From positions 124,001 to 188,000 of the forward strand of contig LR877153.1 in the NCBI GenBank assembly GCA_903995115.1: 64,000 nt of DNA, in the 5' to 3' direction. The position numbers and the translations under genes were made by a program. Origin of the DNA: Angomonas deanei (lineage: Eukaryota > Euglenozoa > Kinetoplastea > Trypanosomatida > Trypanosomatidae). Shown here piece by piece: positions 49,564-59,271 of this stretch; position 1 is the stretch's first letter; each line of letters starts with the position of its first letter. The notes under the pieces are model-generated. The model saw nothing but the letters and a program-made list of their open reading frames with translations. It was not told the DNA's origin and made no database searches.

Positions 49564-52224
49564 ATGAAACTGTTTCACTGGTTCGCCGTCCTTCTGGCCG
49601 TCACTGTACTAGTATTGGTGCAGGGGGATGACATTACCCCATTGAAGTGGGCCGTCTTGGTCGATCTCTCGCGAAGTGAAATCGAGGAAGCGTCCTTCCT
49701 GGAGGGCGTCACAAAGTACATTCAAGAGAATACAGACTTTGCGGCCGCAGACGGACCAAAGTACTTTTCAAACAGACCGAACATACAGGACAGCAAAGGG
49801 GATCTACTCACGGCGCTCACCCAGATTAGCGCGTTGATTTCCAATCCGGATACCATCCCCGATGTTTTGTTTCTCGGGGAAAGCGCCGACATCACCTTCT
49901 CCGTGAGTGATCTCTTGCGTGTCATGAATCTGATTGATAAGGTGCTGATAGTCAGCATCCATTCCTCCAATAATCTTATCTGTGACCCGGAAAACAACCC
50001 CCGTACCGTGTGCATTGTCCCTCGCGACAACCTGAACGTGCGCGGTTTGCTCGAGACGGTTTCCTCGCAGCTTGGTTGGCACTCCCTCGCCATGATCTTT
50101 TCCAACTCCGGGTACGGCACGAACGTGCAGTCGGCGGTGGCGAGGCAGGTGCAGGAAGCTTCCACCACCCCAACAATTGTCATGCAGGACTACATGAACC
50201 CGAAAGGCACGGAGGAAGAGGACGACGCGCTGGTGAAGAAGATTATCGCTTCCAAAACGATGGGGGTGGCCTGCTTTTTGAGGGAAAGTCAAGTGCAACG
50301 CCTCCGTAATGCCCTGGTGCGAGCGAACGCAGGGGGCATCTATATTATTGGCAGCCGTGAGGCACTCAACATTTTACCCTCTCTGAAGGGCAACAGTACA
50401 GCGACGGAAAAGCCGTGGGGTGCCCTCTATGTGTCCATGTACAATGTGGAGAAGAACTTTGTCTCGCTCGGTTACTTTACTCAGGGCAAGATTGATCCCT
50501 TCGAGTCGTACATTATCAGTCATTTATTTGATGCGATGCGCATGGTGGCGCTGAGCGGGGGAACAAGCAATATTACCAAGTTGAGAAGCGTCAATTTTGA
50601 CGGTTACACCGGTAAAGTGGCCTTCGACTCGATCTACTACCAGCGCGTGGGTATGAAATTCTCTGTCATCACCTACGACTACACGGTGGACAACTCCTTG
50701 GCGTCCTGGTACCTTGTCAACTACTCCACCCAGGCGGTGCAGACACGGTCCGATGTGGTCTCTCTCATGATCCCAAGCTCGCCGCTGCGCTCCCTCCCCA
50801 TCTGTATGACCGCCCCACCACTCTGCGGGGACGTGGAGAAGATGTGGGCCATGCTGTTGGTACTTCAAGCGTACAATGACAAGAATGCGAACGACAACAC
50901 CACGATTAGCTTCCTCCCTGTGGTCATTAATACAGGTACGAGTGGCGTGACAGGACTCTCTTCTTTGATCCCGGTGGCGAGAACGTGCTCCATCATCACC
51001 GGCCCTGGCCACGCCAACATTGCCGTGGCGCTCACACCGGTGGTGAATGAGTTTAAGATTACGACGCTGGACTACAACACCGCCAACGACTTTTTCACCA
51101 CGGAGCAGTACAGCTACCCGTACTTCTCCCGCTCCACCACCCCCAACTCCTTTAGCTTTCTTGCCTACGGCGAGATCTGCGTACACTACTCGTGGGAACG
51201 TGTGGTGATTGTCTCCACCAACGACCAGTTCGGTCTAACACGGGCGGCAAACCTGGAGAGCTCCATGCGTCGACGGAACATTTTTGTGGAAAAGGTGTAC
51301 TACATGAATGATACCAAGAAGGAGTCCATTAAAGCGACCATGGCGGCGATTTACCAAGTTTGTGTCAGTCGGGTGGTGTTTATGCTCTTGGCCGTCGGCG
51401 ACGACGAGGCGGCGGACTTTTTCAGTCTCCCAGATGAACTGTCGTACATGAAGCAGTACATTTTCATTTTGAATCGTGATTTGTGCGCCTACGGTTACGG
51501 CCACCCCAACGCGAGACAGAAGCTCGTCAGCTCCATCTGCATTTACCCGCACGTCCCGCAAGATCGACTGGAGAGCATCAATGCCCTCCTGAAGGCGGAT
51601 ACGGAGCGCACCAAGCAAATGCGCCTCACACTGAGTGACGGCGGCTTTCTCACCCAAGTGGAGCGCTGCTCTCTTTCCGATATCCACGCGCAGAGTGGCT
51701 TCGCTGTGGATGCCGCCTATGTCATCATCGATGCGGTGGAAAGGGCCAAAACCGCGAACGCCTCGCTCAACGTGAGTGCCAACTTGCTTCCCTACGTACG
51801 CAGCACGTCGATCGATAAGTTTACGGGGGCGTTCACGATTGAGAGTAACGGTAACCGCAACTTTGCCATTTTTGCGGTCGACATCCAAACCCCACAAGAT
51901 GTGGTCACGATTGGCACATGGAACTCCAAGGCCGTTCCGACGCTGGTGATAACGGTAGATAACTTTCTGTGGCTGACCGGCTCCAAAGCCGTCCCGGCCG
52001 ATACGTTCCGAGACATGTCTTTTGTGTTGGGCTCCACTGTCGGTGCTTCCCCGGGAGCCATTGTCATCTCCGTATTAGGATTCCTAGTGACGATTGCAGT
52101 GTTCATCTTCTGTTATCGTCATTATAAGGTGCAAAAGTTGATGGAACATGCTCTTCAAAGCAATGAATTTCCGGTGACAGACGAGGAATTAGCTCGTCTT
52201 AGAGGAAAGGCGGAAGATTTATAA
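49564..52224 (+). CDS. Receptor-adenylate-cyclase-like ectodomain protein lacking the cyclase domain
   Basis: An 886-residue type I membrane protein. Signal peptide at about 1-21. The ectodomain has two periplasmic-binding-like lobes: about 25-410 (for example WHSLAMIFSNSGYGTNVQSAV and a branch 'GKIDPFESYIISHLFDAMRM') and about 420-830 (for example ITGPGHANIAVAL and WERVVIVSTNDQFGL). This is the architecture of trypanosomatid receptor-type adenylate cyclases. A transmembrane helix (AIVISVLGFLVTIAVFIFCY, about 831-850) is followed by only about 36 cytoplasmic residues; the stop at 52224 is followed by unrelated AT-rich sequence, so the class III cyclase domain is absent in all frames nearby. 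It may be a ligand-binding partner, decoy or a diverged surface protein. It might also be a truncated copy of a cyclase gene, though the tail appears natural. Confidence 0.8.
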   Translation: MKLFHWFAVLLAVTVLVLVQGDDITPLKWAVLVDLSRSEIEEASFLEGVTKYIQENTDFAAADGPKYFSNRPNIQDSKGDLLTALTQISALISNPDTIPDVLFLGESADITFSVSDLLRVMNLIDKVLIVSIHSSNNLICDPENNPRTVCIVPRDNLNVRGLLETVSSQLGWHSLAMIFSNSGYGTNVQSAVARQVQEASTTPTIVMQDYMNPKGTEEEDDALVKKIIASKTMGVACFLRESQVQRLRNALVRANAGGIYIIGSREALNILPSLKGNSTATEKPWGALYVSMYNVEKNFVSLGYFTQGKIDPFESYIISHLFDAMRMVALSGGTSNITKLRSVNFDGYTGKVAFDSIYYQRVGMKFSVITYDYTVDNSLASWYLVNYSTQAVQTRSDVVSLMIPSSPLRSLPICMTAPPLCGDVEKMWAMLLVLQAYNDKNANDNTTISFLPVVINTGTSGVTGLSSLIPVARTCSIITGPGHANIAVALTPVVNEFKITTLDYNTANDFFTTEQYSYPYFSRSTTPNSFSFLAYGEICVHYSWERVVIVSTNDQFGLTRAANLESSMRRRNIFVEKVYYMNDTKKESIKATMAAIYQVCVSRVVFMLLAVGDDEAADFFSLPDELSYMKQYIFILNRDLCAYGYGHPNARQKLVSSICIYPHVPQDRLESINALLKADTERTKQMRLTLSDGGFLTQVERCSLSDIHAQSGFAVDAAYVIIDAVERAKTANASLNVSANLLPYVRSTSIDKFTGAFTIESNGNRNFAIFAVDIQTPQDVVTIGTWNSKAVPTLVITVDNFLWLTGSKAVPADTFRDMSFVLGSTVGASPGAIVISVLGFLVTIAVFIFCYRHYKVQKLMEHALQSNEFPVTDEELARLRGKAEDL

Positions 52225-52448
52225 ATTCTATCGTATTTTTAATATTGTTATGAAAAGAATTGCCAATACCACTATGTTTGCGTAGATTACAACTAAAATC
52301 CTATTTTGTGTGTGATATCTAGACGAAGGAATACACAGCTAGTAAAACAAAACCACAACAACATTATTCTACGTTCTTACCTCCTCCACTTCCTCACCAT
52401 CATTCCAAGATCGATAGAAATAGAAGTATAAAGCTTACGATTGGTAAC

Positions 52449-55400
52449 ATGTCCGCGTTTTCCACGTACCCCACCGTGTCCCTGTGCACGCCAGTGGAGG
52501 TGGAGAAGAAGGCCCTCACGGCCTCCATTCAGCGGTACCAGACAGAGTCGGAGAAGGGCGGCTACTTTCCCAGTTTCAATTATGTAGTGGATGTTCCAGT
52601 GAGCGACGGAGATGTGGAAAGACGAGAGAAGCGGTTTAGTGCTAGTGTCCAGCCCGCACCCTCCGTGTGTCTGTTTCCCGCCCTGGAAAAAGTAATGGCC
52701 CTCCCGCTCGAAGAACGGAGGAAGACGATTCATGCATTGGCGCCTTTCCCAAAGTTTGACCCCGCCGCGGTACGAACGCTCCCTGCCTCCAAACTGTTGA
52801 AGTTGAGGAGAGAATGGCTCCCGTACCGCCAGCGATTTGCCGTTCAGCAGCAGCGAACGGACGTTCTCGACGCGGTACTCAACCACCCAGTGGTCAGTTT
52901 AGTAGGAGGCCCAGGGACGGGGAAAACACTGCAGGTTCCCATTGTCCTTTCTGAGACCGACGCATTTAAACGGAAGCGTGTCGTGGTGGTGGTCGCGAAT
53001 GAGGTGGCGGCCCTGCTGACGGCGGCCCGACTCCGGGAGGAGCGTGGGGAGGAGGGCGACAGCACCACCGTAGGGGTAGCGCTTTCTCTCCGGCGTGACG
53101 CGACGGAGGGCAGTGCCATTCTTATTACGACGGCCGAGACACTAGTGCGGCAGCTCCTCTGCGACCCGTCTCTGGTGGACGTTGGGGTGGTGGTGTTCGA
53201 TGATGTGCACATCCGCAACGAGTGCACGGAGCTGTGTTTCTTTCTTCTTCGGCAACTCTTGGTCGCGTCGGAAGGCAAGTCGGTTCCCGCCCCTCACCTC
53301 GTACTCTGTAGCGTCTGCGATGTGACGCCCGTCGTGGAATATTTCAAGGCCGTCAAGCACACGGTGCTCACACTTTCCGGTACCGGGGCGGCCATCCCGA
53401 ATGTGCTCTACGCAGAGGATGTCTTGCAGTGGCTCGAAATGTGCGCCAAGGAGGGGGCGAAGCTGTGTGTCGACCCCGCGGCCGAACTGTCCAAGTACGC
53501 CACGGATGTCAATGTAACCCACAATGCCGCGAAGCTTACCGAGACGGACTCCAGTGAAAAGTTTAGTTTGTTGTACGATATGGCACTGAAAAGTATTTCC
53601 TTCTTTGACGCGGCCGACCGGGAGGAGGGAAAGGCCGCCTCGCTCATTGTCGTGGTCGGACCGGATTGGACCGTCTTGAACCGGTTTTGCCGCCTAGTTC
53701 CCCATGGTACCTATCACTGTGTCCGTCTAGTTCCCGGTGAAACCGCAGAGGATGTGTTCCTGAGATTAGCAAAAGGTACGCTTGTGGCGGAGGAAGGGGC
53801 GGGCAAGCGCTGCATCCTGTTCACAACGGCGGACTTGGCACAGACCATTCTTCCTGCCTCGCTAGATGTTGGTCTCCTCATCGACCTAGCCCACGACACG
53901 GAGCGGCCGGTCGACCCCTCTACCATGTCCGACTCCTATCGCACCGGGTATGCGAACTTCGTCACGCTTCGCAACCGACGCCGTGGCTGCAAGATGTTGC
54001 TCCAGCTCATCCCCAAGAAAATTCTTCACCATGCACAGAATCGAAAAGTGCAGGTGGAGCACTGTCTCTTTAGTCTTCCGTTAGAGCGGTGCGTTCAGCT
54101 ATACGGTGTGCTGACGGCGCTCCAAACGGCTCAACCCTCCGCGGACCACAGCTCTGTCGCACAGCGAATTGCCCCACTGGTGAAAGATATTTTTATTGGA
54201 GTAGGAGGTGTGGCAAACAGTAAATACGAAGAACTGCGACGATTGATGATACAGGTGGAGCAGCAGTTGGAGGCTGGCGGTGTCCTCACGGCCCGAGGTA
54301 AAGGCCATGCGACGACGACGCCCTTCACCCCAATAGGAGTGGCGCTCCTCACTTTACAACTACCCCTTACCATCTCCCGCTTGATGCTGTACAGTGGTGT
54401 CTTTGACTGCACCCCTGTCGTATGCACGCTCGCCGCCCTCTGTGTGATTGGAGACATTGGCATTTCCAAGGTAGAGGAGGAAGAGAAGTGGGAGGAGTAC
54501 TGCGAGGGGCGCAAATTCTTCTCCAGCGAATCCAACAGCGACATGGTCAGCTCGTTTAACCTCTTTAAAATGTACTTGGACACCAAAGCCAACAACGAGG
54601 GGGACGCCTTTATCACGGAGGGGTGCCTGTCGAGGGAAAAACTAACCCGTGTGTCCCAACTGCAGGCCGAGGTGTACGCGTTCATGCTGCGGACGGGACT
54701 GGCCGTGCCGAGCACCCCGGAGGAAGCCTCTCTCTTTCAAGTGGTCAATGAGGCGAGCGTCACCGCGTTCGAGGCCAAGGTGAGAGAGTTTCCAGACAAG
54801 GTGATGCTGCAACCATCCGTCGTTAGTTGTCTGTCCGCTGCCTTTTACCCCAATTGTGCGGTGCTGTACGGCGACGGATCGGCCGCCATTGTGGATGGTC
54901 TTCATCACGTACCGGAGGCCGCGAAACCCGTTTCCTTCCCGCGGTTCGGTGCCTTCGACGCCAATAGTGTTGTCCAAGCGGCGTCAGGCGGAAACCCATT
55001 CCTCTTTTTAAGTAAGCGTGTCGCCATCACCGAACAGGGCGCCCTCACGCGGGTGTCAGCCCTAAACTGTGGTATCCCGCTTGAGTCGGCGACGGTGGTC
55101 GTCGCCAGCGGGGTGGGGGAGGAGAAACCCAAGCGCCCCCCGACGAGGTGCCGTGGGTGGTCGTCCCAGCTGACCACCGCCTGGCGCAGCACCACCAGGG
55201 CCCGCCAGTTGCCGCCCCCTGCGCAGCTGCCGCCCTCCTCCGTGGCACTCCTCCCGTACGATACGATACACTCGCCCAATGTGGTCTACACCACGGACAG
55301 GAGCCTTTCCTTCACCATGCGAGCCACCACGGCCCGCTGGCTGCTCTTGTTTAAAAAAGTACACGCAACTTTATCTGGATACGCTCGTGAACCATGGCCG

Positions 55401-56678
55401 TTTGAGCGGGGATGCACTAGGAAAGGAACTGCACGATGCGTGGTCCTGGTGGGAGAAACGACGCCGGGGCGGGATTGACTGGCTGAGGGAAGATCGCAAG
55501 ACGGCTTTGCACACCACGGAGGAAGAACGACCAGCCAAACTGACTCCCTTTTTTGCATTTCAACGGGGGCGAGGTGTCCCCCCTCCGATGGAGCCCCCGA
55601 AAGAGTCGACCAGTGCAGCGACGGCGGAGGAGGCCCCTCAAGTCTTCACCGGCGCCGTGCCATCGGCGGACGTGGAGAAGGTCATTCGGCTTCTCATTAA
55701 CGATGTCAAAAAGATGAACTCGAGAGATTTGGAGCAGAAAATGCTGGAGTCGGACAGGGTCTCCTTTTCGTTCCTAGACCCCGACGATGAGTTTCACGAC
55801 TTTTACCTCTATCTTCTGCGGCAAACGGCCCCGAACTGCACGAGCTGGGGGACAATGAAGAAGAGCTGATTGAATTCCTGGATAGCATTGAGGCGGAAGT
55901 GTACCTTGAACGGAAGGATGCCATAGCCGTGCAGCCACACGTGGAGGAGGCACCCAAGGTACGATACCAACTGGACGAATTCGTCCCAGAGAACGCCGAC
56001 GAAGTGTTGGATGGTGGGGTTCAGATTGAGGAGGCAACCATCAATATCCGGAAACAACCCACCGCCAACACTAGTACCGCGCACCTCCACGTTTTGGAGG
56101 AGCCCCACGGCTCCGAGGCACACCACCCCAATCCTGTGGACAATGGGCCAACGGCCGACAACGGTGGTTACACGGCCCCGTCCGCGGCGGAGCTCATGGC
56201 GCTGCTCATGCCGAAACCACCGCCGAATCCAATGTCAGAGCCACCACCGCCGCTCCCGATCAAAGCCATTGAAGACCGTAAGCCGTCCGTGTTGGTGTAC
56301 CCCATCCCACAGAGTAGGGATAATGTTCCACTGCAGCTAGCCATCGCCCTGGGGGAGACCATGAACGTGCGTGTGGGACCCACCACAATCGTCGGCAACG
56401 TCGCTCGCATTGATGTCCCGAATCACAAGGTGGAGTTGCGGGCCCTGTCCCTCAAGCGGTTCACCTGTGTGGGTCAGAAGGTGTACATTTTCAAGAATGA
56501 TAGAATTATTGACAACCCCGATTTGCTCGTGCGACGTGGCGGCAGAGGTCGCGGCGGGGGCAGAGGGCGGGATCGCGGGCCGCCGGGGGACTATGGCTAC
56601 AGGGACGAAATTGGAGTGGATTCGCGCGAAAATTGGTATCCCCAGCAACAGACGGGTCCTGACGACAGTGCAAGATGA
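52449..56678 (+). CDS. DEAH/RHA-like RNA helicase with degenerate motifs and RGG tail (apparent frameshifts)
   Basis: Read across frames this encodes about 1400 residues. The N-terminal helicase core has motif I GGPGTGKT (153-160), preceded by LPYRQRFAVQQQRTDVLDAV as in DEAH helicases. Motif II reads DDVH (251-254) where DEAH is usual, and motif III (usually SAT) is not recognisable (LCSVCD). The main frame is open from 52449 to 55478. Around 55134-55250 a second frame looks more protein-like (VPWVVVPADHRLAQ). Near the A6 run at 55351-55356 the sense frame changes again (TARWLLLFKK into KYTQLYLDTLVNHG) and stays open to 55869; a further change near 55830 leads into the frame ending at 56678. 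The end carries an RGG-type tail (RRGGRGRGGGRGRDRG). Changes sit in or near homopolymers, so sequence error is more likely than decay. Weak motifs suggest a pseudo- or atypical helicase. Confidence 0.7.
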
Positions 56679-56905
56679 AAGCTCCCTCCTGTTTTATTCC
56701 TATAAACAAAAAAATAAAGCAGATTAAACTATATAAAATAATAAACAAAGCAACCGCAAGAAACGATCAAACAAGGGTCAATCGAAGTATTACTGCTGCG
56801 CGCTTATCGCTGAAGTGGTGTGTCCAATGTGTGACCCTTTTTCTCTCTCTTGATTTTGTTTTTATTTTATAGTAGCATACTGCACACCGGCAAATCAGTT
56901 CAAAT

Positions 56906-58018
56906 ATGAACGTCGACAAGGCGCGGGTCGAATATCACAGGGTAGAAAACACTCAAACACAGAGTTCCCCGCACACCTTTTCTCACGCCAAAGGGGCCGC
57001 TGCCTCCACCACCAAGGCAGATGTGCCAGCGATATCCAACATCTCCATCACCTCCGCTGTGGCGGGGCTGCCGCGGTCTCACTTGAAGCAGCCGATAGGA
57101 GGGGAGGAGGAGGCCGGGTTGGATTACCCGTCTACGACACAACGAGTAGAAACATTGTCGTTTGACATTAAGGGAATCAGTGCGCCGGTCGCGAATCTTT
57201 TCCGTAGGTTGATCACAACGGAGGTTCCCACGCTAGCGTTCGATCGAATCCTCATCTTTGACAATGACGGTGTCGTGCTAGATGAGCTGCTCTCCCACCG
57301 TATTGGTCTAGTCCCCGTCGCCGGTCCGGTACACAAGCTAGAGTACATTGACCAGCAGAACCCCGGTAGCTTTAGTCAACTCGACCCTCACCGTGTGCTG
57401 CTGTTCGAGCTGGAGGCGGAGGGGGCCAAGGATGTGCCCGTCACGCCAGTGTACAGTAATAAGCTCGTTTGGAAACCTCTTCCGGGACAGGAAGAGTGGG
57501 CGAACCCCGCCGTCGATGACGACAAGGTATTTCTAGTACACCCCGATATCATCCTCACCAAGCTCGGACCAGGGCAAAAGCTGAAGCTGCAGGCCGTAGC
57601 GGTAAAGGGATTAGGCATCGTCCACACCAAGTGGAGCCCGGTGTCGTCGTGCTACTATGAAATGAAAACCTCCATTGAGCTGACGGATAAGATCACAAAG
57701 GAAAGCGCGACAAAACTGCAGTCCATATGCCCCAAAGGCGTCTTTAGTGTCGACCGCAATGGCGCCGCGACGGTGACGGCCGTTGAAAAGTGCTCCTTGT
57801 GCCGGGAGTGTCTACGTAAAGATGCGTATCCCGAGTTCGCGGAAAAGATAAAAATCGAAAAGGATAAAACGTCTTTTCGCTTTTATCTAGAGAGCACAGG
57901 GCAGCTGCACGCCGCGCAGGTATTTAGACAAGCGCTCCAACTATTTGCGGAACGCTGCACGGAACTTTCGAAACTGGTCCAACGAACCGATGTCAATGAC
58001 TTTACCCAAAATCGGTAA
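56906..58018 (+). CDS. RNA polymerase I and III shared subunit RPAC1 (AC40)
   Basis: A 370-residue alpha-like subunit. It has the dimerisation fold shared with bacterial alpha and Rpb3: SFDIKGISAPVANLFRRLITTEVPTLAF, then DELLSHRIGLVPV, and a C-terminal 'FYLESTGQLHAAQVFRQALQLF' matching the family's 'F.vES.G...p..if..A...l'. A cysteine pair in KCSLCREC is usual in AC40/Rpb3-like proteins. It pairs with AC19 to nucleate assembly of Pol I and Pol III. The N-terminal 70 residues are a variable extension. Confidence 0.93.
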   Translation: MNVDKARVEYHRVENTQTQSSPHTFSHAKGAAASTTKADVPAISNISITSAVAGLPRSHLKQPIGGEEEAGLDYPSTTQRVETLSFDIKGISAPVANLFRRLITTEVPTLAFDRILIFDNDGVVLDELLSHRIGLVPVAGPVHKLEYIDQQNPGSFSQLDPHRVLLFELEAEGAKDVPVTPVYSNKLVWKPLPGQEEWANPAVDDDKVFLVHPDIILTKLGPGQKLKLQAVAVKGLGIVHTKWSPVSSCYYEMKTSIELTDKITKESATKLQSICPKGVFSVDRNGAATVTAVEKCSLCRECLRKDAYPEFAEKIKIEKDKTSFRFYLESTGQLHAAQVFRQALQLFAERCTELSKLVQRTDVNDFTQNR

Positions 58019-58348
58019 GCCGCTGAGCAAAAGTGCTCCCCATATTAAACAATACCCTTAAAACAAACAAACAAAAAAAAAAAAAACCGATTAAATGGAT
58101 AATAATGAAAATAACTCGAAATAATAATAAATTAATAAAAAGTTTGAATTAAATTAGTTATCTTAAGCAACCCGTACTGTTACAAGGACGAATACAAAAC
58201 GGAAAAACACGTGTGCTCTGGAAACGTTCTTTTCTTCATCGTGAAACCTGCCCTTCTCTCTTTTTCTTTTTTCGTTCACCACTGTAGCAACGGCACCTAT
58301 TGAACCATAGATGGCAGCAGTAGCATCGTTCCCTTTTCCTCCCATCCA
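58019..58348. other. Intergenic spacer (RPAC1 to glycosyltransferase-like gene)
   Basis: AT-rich with an A-run at 58072-58086; a T/C-rich tract at 58253-58275 is the likely splicing signal. Nothing else recognised. Confidence 0.6.
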
Positions 58349-59131
58349 ATGAACATTGTCACCTCCTACTTCAAGGTGAAACGGATAGAGGGTAGTGTGT
58401 TTGTGGGGGAAACTTCCCTGAAGTACGCCAACGAACGGCAGAGAGAGTACCTGACCGCCTTAACCCACAATGCCGCCCACGCAGACGTTCGGCGCGTACT
58501 CCTTCTCGTGGAAGGGGCAGACGCGTACCGTCACTTTCGTGAGCATGTACTCTTCAATCCAGCCCTGTTCCCACCGTCGTCGTTGGCGAAGATCATACCC
58601 ATCTTACGACTGCACCACGCTCAACCAACCTACGCGGAACTATTCTATCAGGCCAACCAACTGCTCCAGCACTCACTGACGATGGTGTGCAATGCCGATG
58701 TGCATCTTTCTCCCACGAGCTTTTCGGTAAAGGCGGTGCAAGGCATGTTCAGCGCAATGGAGGCAAAGGGAAATGGCGCACAGCCGTTGGCGCTCGCCTT
58801 GACCCGGCACGAGAGCGACAACGTCGCGGACGCCCCTCTTGTGTACGACTACCGAGGGTCCCACGACGCCTTTATTCTGAAACCGCCTTTGCCACTTGAT
58901 GTGTTAGCCGGCGTGACACACCCTCAGAACTGTTATCAGTCGGAGAATATCGTGATCCACGAGTTAAAAAAGGGAGGTTACACCGTACTCAACCCGTGCC
59001 TCGATCTCATCCTAGTCCATCAGCATGCGGTGGATCTCCGACAGTGGAGGCCCTCGGTGGACAGCTCTCGCTATGGGAGGGCCCACCCGATGGACAGCGC
59101 CGCCGCGCTACGCTTCATACAGAACATGTGA
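58349..59131 (+). CDS. Soluble glycosyltransferase-like protein
   Basis: A 260-residue protein without signal peptide or membrane segment. The order of motifs fits a GT-A-like family seen in bacteria and protists: MVCNADVHL ('anaDi.f'), PLALALTRHE ('alsR.d'), DYRGSHDAFILKPPLP ('d..GSqDvWifk.P'), NCYQSENIVIHELKKGGYTVLNPCLDLILVH ('gCDN.iayel...Gy.v.NPsl.i...H.H'). NADVH would be the metal-binding DxD-like site. Donor and acceptor cannot be read. The assignment is from remembered family patterns, so it is tentative. Confidence 0.6.
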   Translation: MNIVTSYFKVKRIEGSVFVGETSLKYANERQREYLTALTHNAAHADVRRVLLLVEGADAYRHFREHVLFNPALFPPSSLAKIIPILRLHHAQPTYAELFYQANQLLQHSLTMVCNADVHLSPTSFSVKAVQGMFSAMEAKGNGAQPLALALTRHESDNVADAPLVYDYRGSHDAFILKPPLPLDVLAGVTHPQNCYQSENIVIHELKKGGYTVLNPCLDLILVHQHAVDLRQWRPSVDSSRYGRAHPMDSAAALRFIQNM

Positions 59132-59271
59132 CCACAAGTTAGACTCGTCTTTTTTTTTTAAAGCACTGTTATTTTTTGCCGTAAATGTTCATTTCGTTTG
59201 GGATTGCTGTCACTAAAAGATCGTACTTCTTTCCATTCCTTCTCTTTCGCTTTTTTTTACCACCAGAACCA

